Below are positions 1-11,172 of a DNA stretch of 37,795 nt, piece after piece. Under the pieces are notes generated by a model that had not been told where the DNA came from, did not search any database, and was given only the letters and a program-made list of their open reading frames with translations. Both the position numbers and the translations under genes were made by a program. The stretch is from Lysinibacillus pakistanensis. GTDB taxonomy: Bacteria; Bacillota; Bacilli; Bacillales_A; Planococcaceae. Each line of letters begins with the position of its first letter. The stretch's first letter is position 1. The stretch covers positions 1 to 37,795 of the forward strand of contig BBDJ01000040.1 of the NCBI GenBank assembly GCA_001312325.1. Direction: 5' to 3'.

Positions 1-36
1 AAAAGGATAAATAATTTTTATATAAGGAGAAATTTC

Positions 37-934
37 ATGAATTTACATGCTCTTAGACTCTTCACAAAAGTAGCCGAGCTTAAAAGTGTATCGAAGGCAG
101 CACAGGCACTAATGATTAGCCAACCTGCCGTTACTATACAAATTCGGAATTTAGAAAAAGATTTAGAATTAACCTTGTTGGAATCTAAGGGAAGGGGAAT
201 CACGTTAACACAAAATGGGGAATTTTTATTTAAACAGGCACAGCGGCTATTTGATTTAGAATTGGATATTGAAAATAAGTTAGAGCAATTAAAAAAAATA
301 CAGGGAATGAGGAATTACAAATTGCTTCTACATGTGCCATCCCATTTTTTTATTACCGAAATGGTTAGCTAACTATAAGCAAGCTTTTCCGAATTCTTAT
401 ATCCATATAAAAACCGCGAACTCCCAGCAGGTTATTGAAGAATTGCTTCATTATAAAGCGGATTTAGCCTTTATCGTAAAAGAGGATGGTCATCATCCAG
501 ATATTAATTATCAATTTTTGATTAATTTGGATTATTGGTTTATCGTGCCTTATGGACACCCAATGGCAGATCAAACTGTGACATTAGCAGAATTAATGCA
601 GCAGCCCTTTGTTTCTAGAGAGGACGGTAGTTCAACAAAGGAATTTTTAAATGCACTATGTAAGATTCATAAAATTCCGCCACCAAGAGTAGGTCTGCAA
701 CTCGATGGCATTAATGAATCGATCCATGCCATTGCAGCTGGCTACGGTACAATGCTAGCACCGTCCATAGCTGCTTCAAGCTTTATTCAAAGGCAACAAG
801 TAGCCAAAGTCTTTATAAAAGATATTGATATTCAAAGACCCATCTATCTTTGTACACGAAAAAACGAACAAAATATCTCTGCGGCCTTTCATTCGTTTAT
901 AGATATTATTAATGACTCTATTAATCGTATTTGA
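37..934 (+). CDS. LysR family transcriptional regulator (frameshifted)
   Basis: LysR-type DNA-binding regulator of about 298 residues after joining two frames (37-372 and 332-934). The N-terminal winged helix-turn-helix shows the usual LysR pattern (VSKAAQALMISQPAVTIQIR, about residues 18-37). The rest is the periplasmic-binding-protein-like effector domain. The ATG at 37 follows an AAGGAGA ribosome-binding site at 25-31. The frame break lies at a run of seven T near 346-352, where one T appears to be extra. The target is unknown: the gene stands alone, its upstream region is cut by the window edge, and the nearest downstream gene points toward it. The family is certain; the ligand cannot be inferred. 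Confidence 0.9.
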
Positions 935-956
935 GATTCTATTCTCAAATACGATT
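923..956. terminator. Bidirectional hairpin between LysR gene and small minus-strand ORF
   Basis: A perfect 14-bp inverted repeat (923-936 and 943-956) with a 6-base loop overlaps the LysR stop codon. It sits exactly between two convergent genes, so it probably ends both transcripts. There is no long T-run. Confidence 0.6.
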
Positions 957-962
957 CATTTA

Positions 963-1208
963 TTAAGATGAAGTAGTTTCTGAAACAAAAAAAACTATGA
1001 ATCGAATAATTAATACATAGATAAATGCTTCTATAAAACTAATTGCTAACACAAGGACATAACGACCAAAATCTTCGAGCTCTTTATAATAATACTTTTG
1101 TATTTGCCAGTCAAAAAAATAATGCCTTATAACTTATTCCTAAAAAATAGGAATGAACAAAAGCCAATAAAATAGTGATAATTTAAAATTACGCCCTTTC
1201 ACCAACAT
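963..1208 (-). CDS. Small hypothetical membrane protein (two compensating indels)
   Basis: Not open in a single frame. From an ATG at 1208-1206 behind a strong AAGGAGGAGG site (about 1214-1224), a protein of about 81 residues can be read if one T is added in the T6 run (near 1139-1146) and one removed from the T7 run (near 1113-1119). It would have two hydrophobic stretches (FYWLLFIPIF near the start and YVLVLAISFIEAFIYVLIIR later) around a charged loop (QKYYYKELEDFGR), and would end in SETTSS. The good ribosome-binding site, the convergent terminator and the same homopolymer errors seen in neighbouring genes support it. I do not recognise the family. Confidence 0.45.
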
Positions 1209-1388
1209 ATAAATCCTCCTCCTTGACATTCATTAAGCCTTGTTTTCCTATTTAAAAGCAAATCTTACATCATTGATTGTATACTATTGGATTATGACTA
1301 GTTCTCTAATTTTACCCAAATGCCTGTAAAAGCTGTAAAAAAATAGCTGTAGTCATTTTAGTAACAATATTTAATATTCGTTTTTTTA

Positions 1389-1417
1389 TAGACTAAACAG
1401 TTTAAATGACCTATAAT
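1389..1417 (+). promoter_or_regulatory. Sigma-A-type promoter of the guanine deaminase operon
   Basis: TAGACT at 1389-1394 and TATAAT at 1412-1417 are separated by 17 bp, about 40 bp upstream of the guaD start. The -10 is perfect and the -35 matches 4 of 6. I saw no purine-riboswitch core between it and the gene. Confidence 0.5.
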
Positions 1418-1459
1418 AGTCCAAGTAATTATCAATAGACGAACATTAAGGTGGTTTTT

Positions 1460-2828
1460 ATGTCAAATTATACGCAAATTTTCAAAGGGACAGCTTTTTC
1501 AAGTAAGTCTTCTAGTGAAGTACAAATTTTAAAAGATTATCTATTCTTTATAAACGCAGAAGGTATGATTGAAAAAACTGTCGCTCCAAATCATGTCGAC
1601 TATCAAAATCTCCTTACTACATATCAAGGTAAAGAAAATTTCCATTCCTTAGGGGAAGGTGAATATTTCTTACCTGGCTTTGTCGATTTGCATGTACATG
1701 CCCCACAATGGGCTCAGGCTGGTACTGCATTAGATATTCCACTTTATGATTGGCTAAACACATACACCTTTCCTATCGAATCCAAATTTTCTGATTTAGC
1801 ATTTGCACAAGAGGTCTATGAGGATTTAGTAAGCACGCTGCTTGCAAATGGTACAACTACCTCTCTCTATTTTGCTACTGTCCATAAGGAAGCAAGCTTA
1901 CTATTAGCAAAAATTTGTGCGGAAAAAGGGCAACGAGGCTTAGTTGGAAAAGTTGTTATGGATGATCCTGAACAAAACCCAGACTACTACCGTGATTTAG
2001 ATACCCAAACAGCATTAAAGGATACAGAAGAGTTTATTTTAGCTGTAAAAGATCTAGCAAAAACGACAAAACAAGGTGTTTATCCAGTCGTTACACCACG
2101 CTTTATTCCTAGCTGTACAGACGATGCCTTAAAGGGCTTGGGTGAATTAGCAGCTAAGTATGATACACATATTCAATCACACTGTAGTGAAAGCGATTGG
2201 GAGCATAGCTATGTAAAGGAAAGATTTAAGAAAAATGACGCCTTTGCCTTACATGATTTTGGTTTATTAGGTGATAAATCTGTGATGGCACATTGTAATT
2301 TTTTTAAGCAATGATGACGCACAGCTTTTCGCTGAAACGGGCACTGCAATTGGTCATTGCCCTATCTCCAATGCTTACTTTGCAAATAGTGTAATTCCTA
2401 TTGCCCGCTTCCATTCAATGGGTGTAGATATTGGATTAGGCTCAGATCTTTCAGGTGGTTATTCTCCAAGTCTATTCGATAATGCAAGACAGGCAGTTAT
2501 GTCTTCTAGAATGCTAGAAGACGGTGTAGATACCTCACTTCCTACCGAAAAACGAGGGGTATCAAATTCACGTATTACGATAAATGAAGCATTTTATTTA
2601 GCTACTGCTGGTGGTGGCGAAAGCTTAAGCTTACCAATCGGTCGACTACAGGAAAACTATACATGGGATGTACAAATCATTGATACAAAAGTATCTTCTG
2701 CCAAACTTCCTATTTTTAGAAACAACGAAGATTTACAGGATATTTTCCAAAAAATCATGTATCTTGTACGCCCCGAAAATATCCGTGAGGTTTGGGTACA
2801 AGGAAATAAAGTTCACACAAGAGCATAA
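1460..2828 (+). CDS. guaD: Guanine deaminase (amidohydrolase family, frameshifted)
   Basis: Hydrolyses guanine to xanthine and ammonia in purine catabolism; cytosolic, zinc-dependent. Visible amidohydrolase signatures: PGFVDLHVHAPQWAQAG (metal-binding HxH strand), the HCSES histidine region, the AHCNF motif and SDLSGGYS (metal-binding Asp; guanine deaminases usually have GTDVAGGYS). About 455 residues after repair, normal for the family. The frame breaks at a T7 run near 2299-2305 (one T extra), between the ORFs ending at 2314 and starting at 2418. I chose the ATG at 1460, spaced 5 bases from AAGGTGG at 1448-1454; a GTG at 1451 lies inside that site. The purine permease follows after 54 bp, probably co-transcribed. 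Confidence 0.9.
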
Positions 2829-2882
2829 TTTCTGACTCTGTCATTTAACCGTATAAATTAACATATAGAGGTGTACATCTTA

Positions 2883-4230
2883 GTGGAAACGAAACATAAT
2901 CATTTAAACGAAAATAGAAAAACACAATTAACTGTTTTGCCTGATGAAAAAGTGTCATACGGTCAGTCAGCCTTACTAGGTTTACAGCATGTCATGGCTA
3001 TGGATGTCTATGTAGTTCCCTTTCTAATTGCAATGTTAATTGGGTTACAGTCAGGACAAGCAAGTGCATTGATCCAATCAACCTTTATCGCAGCAGGGAT
3101 TGCTACGATTATCCAAACTCATTTTTGTATGAAGCTACCTATTGCGCAAGGTCCATCCTATGTTCCCCTTGGAGCCATCGTTGGGATTTATGCAGCAAGT
3201 GGCAGCGGACAGCTTGGCTGGAATACTGTGCTGGGGGCTAGCTTAATCGGTGCACTTTTGGTTATTATTTTAGGCTATACTGGGATTTTCAATAAAATCG
3301 TTAAAACCTTTATCCCTCCAATCGTTGGAGGAACGATTATCTTTGTGGTTGGTCTTTCTTTAATGCCTGTTGGTTTAAGTGATAATATCTTTAATGGTGC
3401 AGGTGCGTCGATTAACCAAAACATCAATTTAGCGCTTATCTCAGCTGCAGTCTTAATCATTTGTGTAATGCTAGGCTCAATTTTCAATAAAAAAAGGACG
3501 AATCTTTCGTATCGCCTCAGTTATCATTGCTTTAATTGTGGGTTGTATTGCAGCCAATGTAATGGGTGTCTTAGATTTATCAGCCGTATCACAAGCTAAA
3601 TGGTTTAGTATGCCACAAATTCCTTTTGCAGATTTCAGCTTTACGTTTAATTTTTCAGCCATTATAACAATGGTGATTATTTATATCGTCTTAATGGCAG
3701 AGACAACAGGTACTTGGTTTGCCGTGAGTAATGTTATCGATAAACCTTTGACAGATAAACAAATTAATCGAGGAGTTATTGGGGAAGGAATTGGGTGTTT
3801 CGTGGCTTCATTGCTTGGTTCAACTCCTGTTACTGGATACTCAACAAATGCAGGTGTTATTTCCATCACAGGTATAGCAAGTCGTCGAGTATTTATTGCC
3901 GCTGGTGCTTGGTTTATCTTATTTGGTTTCTCTGGTAAATTAGCTGCTCTAATTTCTGCAATTCCTTCAGCAGTAATTGGCGGTATCTTTGTAATCGTCT
4001 GTGGTATTATCGCAATTAGTGGTTTACAGGTAATGAAAAATGAAAGAATTGGTGAAAAGGAAATGTATGTAATTGCTGTTCCTGTCATTTTAACATTAGC
4101 ATTAACGTTACTACCAGATGATTTCCTTTATTCTTTACCAACAACCGTACAATATCTACTGGGCTCTCCAATTGCAACAGCTGCTATCGTAGCCATTTTA
4201 TTAAATAAATTATTGCCTACAGTGAAATAA
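2883..4230 (+). CDS. NCS2 family xanthine/uracil (purine) permease (frameshifted)
   Basis: Multi-spanning nucleobase transporter of the NCS2 (xanthine-uracil permease) family. Family marks include LQHVMAMDVYVVP near the N-terminus, the conserved Glu helix (LMAETTGTWFAVSNVI), and the signature loop GSTPVTGYSTNAGVISITG. About 449 residues after repair. The frame breaks at an A7 run near 3489-3495 (one A extra). The GTG at 2883 is the likely start because AGAGGTG (2867-2873) is 9 bases upstream; an in-frame GTG at 2871 overlaps that site. Position directly behind guanine deaminase suggests uptake of guanine, xanthine, urate or a related purine. The substrate cannot be fixed from sequence. Confidence 0.88.
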
Positions 4231-4236
4231 GAAATG

Positions 4237-4269
4237 AAGTACAATTCTTCTTGAAGAGTTGTGCTTTTT
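4237..4269 (+). terminator. Terminator of the guaD-permease operon
   Basis: ACAATTCTTC pairs with GAAGAGTTGT (one G-U pair), followed by GC and five T. It begins just after the permease stop codon. Confidence 0.6.
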
Positions 4270-4312
4270 CCTATAAAATTTTCGAAAATTTCTGTCTTCC
4301 TATCTATTATTT

Positions 4313-4321
4313 TGTTATACT
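4313..4321 (+). promoter_or_regulatory. Extended -10 promoter element upstream of the sarcosine oxidase-type gene
   Basis: TGTTATACT is an extended -10 (TGn plus TATACT), 21 bases before the ATG at 4343. No good -35 is present. Confidence 0.35.
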
Positions 4322-4342
4322 AGGGCAAAAAGTAGGGATTAT

Positions 4343-5464
4343 ATGATATATGATGTGATAATCATTGGGCTGGCTCGATGGGTATGGCTACGGGCTATTA
4401 TTTAGCAAAGGCAGGAAAAAAATGTTCTGATGATTGATGCCCTTAATCCTCCCCATGAAGAAGGCAGCCATCATGGAGAAACAAGAATTATTCGCTTTGC
4501 CTATGGCGAGGGGGCTAGTTATGTACCTTTTGTCAAAAGAGCAGGTGAATTATGGAGGGAATTAGAAGCTTTATCAAATGAATCCCTATTTCTACAAACA
4601 GGGGTTGTGAATGTCGGAGAGCCAAGTCATTCTTTTATTAAAAATGTAAAAGCTAGTGCCGAGCTTTATGACTTAGCACTAGAACAATATTCTGCCGATA
4701 TAGCTATGAAAAAATGGCCAGGATTATTTGTCCCTGAAAACTTTGTTGCTTGCTTTGAGCCAACTGCTGGTGTTCTTCGTGTAGAGGCCTGCATTCATGC
4801 CTACAAAAAATTAGCAATGGAGGAAGGAGCAGCATTACATACGAATGAAAAAGTACAGTCTATTCAAGCGGGAAGCATTATAAAGGTACAAACCGAAAAT
4901 AATATTTACGAGTCGAAGCAGTTGATTGTCACTGCTGGTGCTTGGATCACAGAGCTATTACAAACAATGGACATTCCTATCCCTGTTACACCTACTAGAA
5001 AAACCTTTGCTTGGTTTGAAGCAGATGAAAAGCTCTATGGTGAAAATGTATTTCCAGCCTATTGTTTTGAATTGGGAGATTCCACATACTATGGATTTCC
5101 AAGCATTGATGGTGTTGGACTAAAGCTTGGTCGACATGATGGTGGCGAGGCAATCAATCCAAATGATCCGCTTCGTCCGTTTGACGAACAGGATTCCATT
5201 GACTTACTTAACTTTATTCAGCAATTTATGCCACAGCACGGGGCGTTAAATTATGGAAAAACATGCAAATATTCAATGACACCAGATGAAGACTTTATTA
5301 TCGACTTTTTACCTGAGCATCAAAACATTATCGTAGCAGCAGGCTTTTCTGGGCATGGCTTTAAATTCAGCAGTGCAGTTGGTGAAGTACTCACAGAGTT
5401 AACACTAAATGGACAAAGCAAGCAGGATTTATCCCTTTTTAAGATAAATCGTTTTAATAAATAA
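4343..5464 (+). CDS. soxA: Monomeric sarcosine oxidase / N-methyl amino acid oxidase family (two indels)
   Basis: FAD enzyme that oxidatively demethylates sarcosine or another N-methyl amine to glycine, formaldehyde and hydrogen peroxide. About 373 residues, the normal length. The ATG at 4343 is followed by MIYDVIIIG, but the dinucleotide-binding GxGSMG needs one G restored near 4367; one A is extra in the A7 run near 4418-4424. Family signatures then follow: SHHGETRIIRFAYGEG, and CKYSMTPDEDFIID, whose Cys (about residue 308) matches the covalent flavin-attachment Cys of monomeric sarcosine oxidase; also GFSGHGFKFS near the C-terminus. It faces a hydantoinase operon across a shared terminator, which is suggestive because N-methylhydantoin breakdown yields sarcosine. 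Other secondary-amine substrates are possible. Confidence 0.85.
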
Positions 5465-5493
5465 ACTTATTTATATATTCATAGGAAATGCAC

Positions 5494-5519
5494 TAGAGAG
5501 TAGCCTAAACTACTCTCTA
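5494..5519. terminator. Bidirectional terminator between soxA and hyuB
   Basis: Perfect 10-bp inverted repeat, TAGAGAGTAG and CTACTCTCTA, with a 6-base loop, between the convergent stop codons at 5464 and 5527. Confidence 0.65.
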
Positions 5520-5526
5520 TAGTTGT

Positions 5527-7503
5527 TTACCAAAAGGCTAAAGATCTTTTCTTCATTGACTCTCTGTATTGCTCTGTTGAAATTGGTAATGCTTTATTTG
5601 TTTGATAATCCATCACAACGCCATATCTTCGGATAACATCCATTTGATTAATTTCTCCATTATTATACATCTGCTCCACCAGAAGAGGATTTGTCTCTAG
5701 CCATCTATGACGATTTTGGCGAATATAGTCGCGTTCTTTTAATGTGGCAGCTATATCTACTTCAAACACATCGATATCACGATCAATTTCATGGATCACA
5801 ACACCATAATCAAGCTTCGCACGCTCAATTGAAACATATTCATCAATAACATCCTCTAATACAGCATTTATATCTCGTGCTAACGGGTCCCCTAAGCCCC
5901 CTCCACCAGCCGAAGGACGAGTAAAGGAGTCTCCTTTTTTCAGTTCGATATTGGAGAAAATTGTACCTAAAAATGATTCATCCTTTTTACCTGGGTTTAA
6001 AATAGCTCCCTGTGCGATAGAGGGTAAGCCGCCCATAATTCCCCATGTAATAGAGCGTGAACGATCACAGCAATAGGACATAACGGTTTGGTTAACATTT
6101 GTTAAAATGCCTCCCTTCTCGACACCACAACCACCACGGTACTTACCTGGGCCTGCAGAATCTATTATAATTTCATGCTTTGTTGTAATAACTGGTGACA
6201 ATCGCTCTTGCCCCTCACATGGCTGTACACTTAGCCCTACTCCAAACACTGGTGAGGTTGTATTAGCACCATCACGATCAATACGCCCCCCATGCCCGCC
6301 AGCCATCCAGTCATACCACATAAAATATTCACTACTATCCTGACGCAGATCATACCCACCTATTAATAAATACTCTAAATTAAATGAACATGCGATAGCG
6401 CGTTCAGGCATAATGTTTGACCATAATTCGAAGCAAGCATTCATAATTTTCTCAAACGCTCCAGAACAATAGCCAGAGACGGCAACTGGGCTAGGAGCGT
6501 TAACGACAGAGTTTTCAGGAAGATAAATTTTCACAACTCTATAGAATCCTGAATTTAGGGGGATATCCGGGAAGAATGTTTTAGTGCCTGCATAAGTACC
6601 AGAAAGGGCTGAGCCAAATCCCGCATTTAAAAAGCAGCTTATATAAGGATGAGAGTTACTTAAATCATACGCTATTTCACTCTCAGTAATGGTCATTTTT
6701 ACATGGATTGGGATAAGGCCATCTCCTACTTGTGGGTCCATGTCGATATAGTCCACCGTTTCCCATTGGCCTTTGGGTAAAGCTTTTATTTTCGCTTTCA
6801 TTAATCGTTCAACATAATTTTGCACCTCTTCAAAGGCCACTAGTACTGTATCTATGCCGTACTTTTCAATCATTTCCTTGAGCTGCTTCTCCCCAACTTT
6901 TGCTGCTTCCACCTGAGAACGTAAATCTCCTATCCGCTCTTCTGGTATCCGCATATTCATGACAATGATTTTCACAACATCTGATAAATATTGACCTTTA
7001 CTATATATGCGTACAGGTGGAATCCGCAATCCTTCTCCGTAATGCTCCTTTGCCGTAATATCAAAGGAACCTGGATTAGAGCCACCGACATCTGCCCAGT
7101 GTCCATTCGTTTGCATAAGGGCAATTAATTTTTCATCATGAAATACTGGTAAAATGACACGAACATCGCTAAAATGTGTGCCACCACGATAAGGATCATT
7201 CACTAGAAATACATCGCCAGGATGAATATCATCAGCGAAATCCTCTAAGACAGCTTTTGCGGTTAAATGTAATGTCCCGACATGTACTGAAATATCTTGA
7301 GTTCCCTGCATTACTGTATTTCCCCGTGCATCACATAATGCACAGCTGAAGTCTCGATTATAGATAACAAACGAATAGCATGTACGTAACATTTGTTCAG
7401 CCATTTGATCAACTAAGTTCACAAAACCGTTTTTCAACACTTCAAATGTTACTGGGTCTAAATTTTGGACCCTATGAGGTGTCTCTAAATTCGTTGTACT
7501 CAT
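5527..7503 (-). CDS. hyuB: Hydantoinase B / oxoprolinase / lactamase subunit B
   Basis: Subunit B of an ATP-dependent cyclic-amide hydrolase (N-methylhydantoinase, 5-oxoprolinase, acetophenone carboxylase and caprolactamase superfamily). Subunit B normally carries out ring opening of the activated substrate. 658 residues, intact. Family signatures: PVTFEVLKNGFVNLVDQMAE at the N-terminus, LVNDPYRGGTHFSDVRV in the first third, and SAGGGGLGDPLARD near the C-terminus. Start: ATG at 7503-7501, nine bases after AAGGAGG; a GTG one codon upstream is an alternative. It lies 24 bp behind hyuA, so the two are co-transcribed. The longest coding run is T6, consistent with it being unbroken. The substrate cannot be read from the family alone. 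Confidence 0.9.
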   Translation of the reverse strand: MSTTNLETPHRVQNLDPVTFEVLKNGFVNLVDQMAEQMLRTCYSFVIYNRDFSCALCDARGNTVMQGTQDISVHVGTLHLTAKAVLEDFADDIHPGDVFLVNDPYRGGTHFSDVRVILPVFHDEKLIALMQTNGHWADVGGSNPGSFDITAKEHYGEGLRIPPVRIYSKGQYLSDVVKIIVMNMRIPEERIGDLRSQVEAAKVGEKQLKEMIEKYGIDTVLVAFEEVQNYVERLMKAKIKALPKGQWETVDYIDMDPQVGDGLIPIHVKMTITESEIAYDLSNSHPYISCFLNAGFGSALSGTYAGTKTFFPDIPLNSGFYRVVKIYLPENSVVNAPSPVAVSGYCSGAFEKIMNACFELWSNIMPERAIACSFNLEYLLIGGYDLRQDSSEYFMWYDWMAGGHGGRIDRDGANTTSPVFGVGLSVQPCEGQERLSPVITTKHEIIIDSAGPGKYRGGCGVEKGGILTNVNQTVMSYCCDRSRSITWGIMGGLPSIAQGAILNPGKKDESFLGTIFSNIELKKGDSFTRPSAGGGGLGDPLARDINAVLEDVIDEYVSIERAKLDYGVVIHEIDRDIDVFEVDIAATLKERDYIRQNRHRWLETNPLLVEQMYNNGEINQMDVIRRYGVVMDYQTNKALPISTEQYRESMKKRSLAFW

Positions 7504-7527
7504 CACTCAATTCCTCCTTATCGAATA

Positions 7528-9552
7528 TTAGTTCACCGTAATAATGATATTTCTATATGCATCAACCTCTGCTGTAAAACAAGGTGGAATAACAGTCGTT
7601 GTGTCGAGTTGATCGATGATGGCTGGACCAGCAAATTGTGTGTAAACTGGTATTTTATCGCGATAGTATACGTTTGTTTCAAAATATTTACCCTCAAAAA
7701 AAACAGAGCGAGTTTCCTTGAATGCATCTTCTAAGGAGCCCTCAGGTACATATTGTGGAAAATCAGGCTTTGGTACTGTTCCAATCGCCGTAACACGTAG
7801 ACCAAAAATTTCAACAGCTTGCTCTTTATCGGAAAATGCAAATTCTCGTTCATGCTCTTGATGAAAGGCTTCTAGTATTACATCTAGAGAAGTTATTTCA
7901 TCTGCTACAAGTACAGCAAGAGATCGCCATTGCCCCTTATAACGGAGATCTATATAATTCGTCAAGGATGAGGTACTTTCTGCTATCCCTTCCTCTTCTA
8001 ATAATGTTGCTGCTTCTTTACGTAATGCACCAAATTGCTTAGTCAGTTCTTCTGCAGTTACCTCCTCAAGTTTCTTCACATACGTTTTAGAAATATCATG
8101 TCGAACATCTACAAGTAGACAGCCCATAGCAGCAGCTACACCTGGATGAGTAGGAATAATAACTTTCGGAATGTTTAAATCCTTGGCCAAATAGGCACCA
8201 TGTAATGGCCCTGCACCACCAAAAGCAACAAGTGCAAAATCTCGAGGATCATAGCCTCTACGCACAGATATTAGTCTTACAGCATCGCTCATATTGGCAT
8301 TTGCAACTTCTATAATTGCGCTTGCTGCTTCCTCTATTGTTTGATTGAAAGCGCTTGCGATTTTTTTCACAGCTTCTCTAGCCGCTTCTTTGTTTAATTG
8401 CATCGTACCATCCAATAAATCCACGCCAAGACGCCCTAATACTAAATTTGCATCTGAGTTCGTTGGTTCTGTTCCCCCTCGTCCATAGCAGGCTGGACCT
8501 GGAGCTGCACCTGCACTTTGAGGTCCATTACGTAAAGAGCCCCCTCATCCTTCCATGCAAGGCTACCACCCCCTGCTCCTATTGTTAGTATTTCAATACT
8601 TGGAAAACCAATTGGATAACCATATTCTATTGACCAATCCTTTGTAATGCGAATATCACCCTTATACATAAGTGAAATATCTGTACTTGTACCACCCATA
8701 TCTAAGCCGATTGCATTGTCAAATCCACACAGCTTTGCGATATGCTTACTGGCAATGGCACCAGCTGCTATCCCTGAGCTTGCTAGCCTAGCCGCATAAC
8801 GTGGAACCGTACTTGAAGTCATGACACCACCACCTGAATGTAACACCAAAATTTCTTCCTCATAGCCCTTTTTCTGCATTTCATTGCTTAACTTACTGAT
8901 GTATTTACTCATAATTGGTCCGAGAACTGCATTGATAATCGTCGTGCTCATCCGCTCATGCTCGAAAATTTCAGGAAGTACCTCGCTTGAAATACAAACA
9001 TAGACATCCGGTAGTTCCTCTTTTAAAATTTTTTTGACTTTCAGCTCATTCTCTCCGTTGACGTAGGCATTGAGGAAGCAAACAGCAATAGACTGTGTAC
9101 CTCTACGCTTTAATTTCTTGGCTAAAATCCGAACCTCCTCTTCATCAATAGCTTGAATAATGTTCCCTTCATAATCTATGCGTTCTCCTACTTCAAACCG
9201 ATCTCTCCGTTGAATATAGGGCCTAGCAGTATCCTTGTACGTATCCCAAATATCTTCCTTCGTCCCACGGCGTATTTCGATAACATCTCTAAAACCCTTT
9301 GTCGTTATCAGGGCTGTTTTCGGAAGCTTTCGTTCAATTAAGGCATTCGTTCCAACGGTTGTACCATGAGAAAAAAATTTTAATATTCTTCCCATCTAAC
9401 CCTGCTTTTTCAACACCATTTAAAATTCCCTGCTCTGGATTTGAAGGTGTTGAAGACGTTTTTGTTACAAAAACGTCTCCCGTCTCTTCATTAAAAACAA
9501 ATACATCCGTAAACGTTCCACCAACATCAATTGCTAAACGACTTTGTGCCAT
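7528..9552 (-). CDS. hyuA: Hydantoinase A / oxoprolinase / lactamase subunit A (two indels)
   Basis: ATP-binding subunit A of the HyuAB cyclic-amide hydrolase; it phosphorylates the carbonyl oxygen to drive ring opening. About 674 residues after joining three frames. Visible: the N-terminal actin-like phosphate loop (AIDVGGTFTDVFVF), FFSHGTTVGTNALIERK, the second phosphate loop GLDMGGTSTDIS, LTIGAGGGSLAW, and GPACYGRGGTEPT across the second break. Breaks: one A extra beside the T7 run near 9374-9384, and one G missing at 8540-8544. The ATG at 9552 follows AGAAGG. About 220 bp without a gene separate it from the aldehyde dehydrogenase upstream, so it may also have its own promoter, though I could not find a clear one. 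Confidence 0.9.
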
Positions 9553-9774
9553 AGTTATACCTTCTTTCGTTTACTTGGTTTGATGAAATACACAAAAATT
9601 CTTCATAATAAATCCTCTTTGATGAAGATAATGCCTCAAATGAATGACGCTAGATTTCCTCAAAAAAATAGCAATCACTATGAGAAAAATCCTAGATCAT
9701 TACACTGAGGCATATAGAATGTGTTTTTGTTTGGCTGCCATGCTATTAAATTTCAAGATGAGTTAGATTTTTAT

Positions 9775-11171
9775 TCAACTTTTGTACCAATTGTAATTGT
9801 TTTGAAGGTTGTAAAAAAATTCCTTCGCCGCCTGCCCCTGCTCACGGGCACCGGTACTTGAGTTTTTCATTCCTCCAAATGGTGCTTGGGGCTCGGCTCC
9901 TCCTGTTTCATCGTTCACCTGTACAAGTCCCACTTCACTGCGATTAATAAAATCAAAAGCTTTTGGAATATTAGTAGTATAGATCGAAGCACTTAATCCA
10001 AAATCAGAATCATTCGATAAGCGAATCGCTTCTTCATAATCCTTAACCTTTATAACAGCTAGTACGGGGCCAAATATTTCTTCACGGGCAATCGCCATAT
10101 CATGTGTTACATTTGAAAAAAATGGTTGGATCGATGTAATACCCCTCTTTCATACCTTGAGTTGGACCACCACCAAATATAAGCTCAGCGCCATCTAGTT
10201 GTGCTTTTTCAATAGCAGCTAAAATAGAATCATATTGCCCCTTTGAGGATACAGGACCCATTGTTACGCCAACCTCTATTTTTTTAGCCTCTTCTGTTAA
10301 CCGCTGGAGCACTTCTTCATAAATCGCTTCCTCAATATACACTCGACTAGTCGCTGTACAACGCTGTCCTGTTTGCTTCATAGCACCTTCTATCGTTAGT
10401 TTTGCAGCTTGTTTGATATTCGCATCCGCTAAAATGATGGCTGCATTTTTGCCTCCAAGCTCCAGCTGAATTTTTTTTATTCGTTGATCCAGCAGTATCT
10501 AAAATACTTTGCCCGACATTATTTGAACCAGTAAATGTAATCGCCTTTACTTCAGGTGCCTCCAATAAAACCTGCCCAACCTTTGAGCCACGACCTTGGA
10601 CTACATGTAACACGTTTTCTGGTAAACCTGCCCGTTGAAATAATTCTCCTATTAATTTTCCGGTTAAAGCTGCTTCAATAGATGGCTTCCAAACAACTGT
10701 ATTGCCATATACTAATGCCGGAGCAATCTTCCACAGTGGAATGGCAACAGGAAAATTCCAAGGAGTGATCGCCGCAACTACACCGAGTGGCACACGCATT
10801 GTGTATAATATCTTTGATTCATTGGCAGAAGGTAACACCTCACCTACAGCACGCATCCCTTCTTGGGCAAAATAACGCAAAATGGAAGCCCCTCGTTTCA
10901 CTTCTCCGAGCATTTCGCTTTTCGTTTTGCCCATTTCACATGAAGCTATTTCAGCTACTTTATCTATATTTTTTTCCAGCAGATCCGCTGTTAGTCGTAA
11001 AACCTCTCCACGTGCTATAGACGATGTATTTTTCCAGCCTTCAAATGCATTATGAGCAGCAGTAACAACTGCTTTCGTTTCATTTAGTGTTAAAAGTTCT
11101 ACAGTACCAATACATTGGGTTGGTCTCGCAGGATTAAATTGTTCTCGTACCTCTCTAACAACTGTTGTCAT
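9775..11171 (-). CDS. Aldehyde dehydrogenase, semialdehyde (2,5-dioxovalerate-like) type (two indels)
   Basis: NAD(P)-dependent aldehyde dehydrogenase of about 465 residues, oxidising an aldehyde, here probably a carboxylate semialdehyde, to the acid. Visible: [32 protein letters not shown] (cofactor loop), [12 protein letters not shown] (general-base Glu, across the first break), [14 protein letters not shown] with the catalytic Cys, and [21 protein letters not shown] resembles ketoglutaric semialdehyde dehydrogenases. Breaks: an A8 run near 10481-10488 and a run near 10118-10124, each one base too long. It begins just after the aminotransferase stop (stop 11173, start 11171), so the pair form one transcript and likely act in sequence: amino group removed, then aldehyde oxidised. 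Confidence 0.9.
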
Positions 11172-11172
11172 A

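Noticed and set aside
1209..1459. Purine riboswitch upstream of guaD
   Set aside because: The aptamer core motifs were not found in either orientation; only a sigma-A promoter is supported.
9571..9606. 11-codon minus-strand leader ORF before hyuA
   Set aside because: It has a weak AGAGGA site and a short open frame, but no tandem codons or attenuator structure; chance is sufficient.
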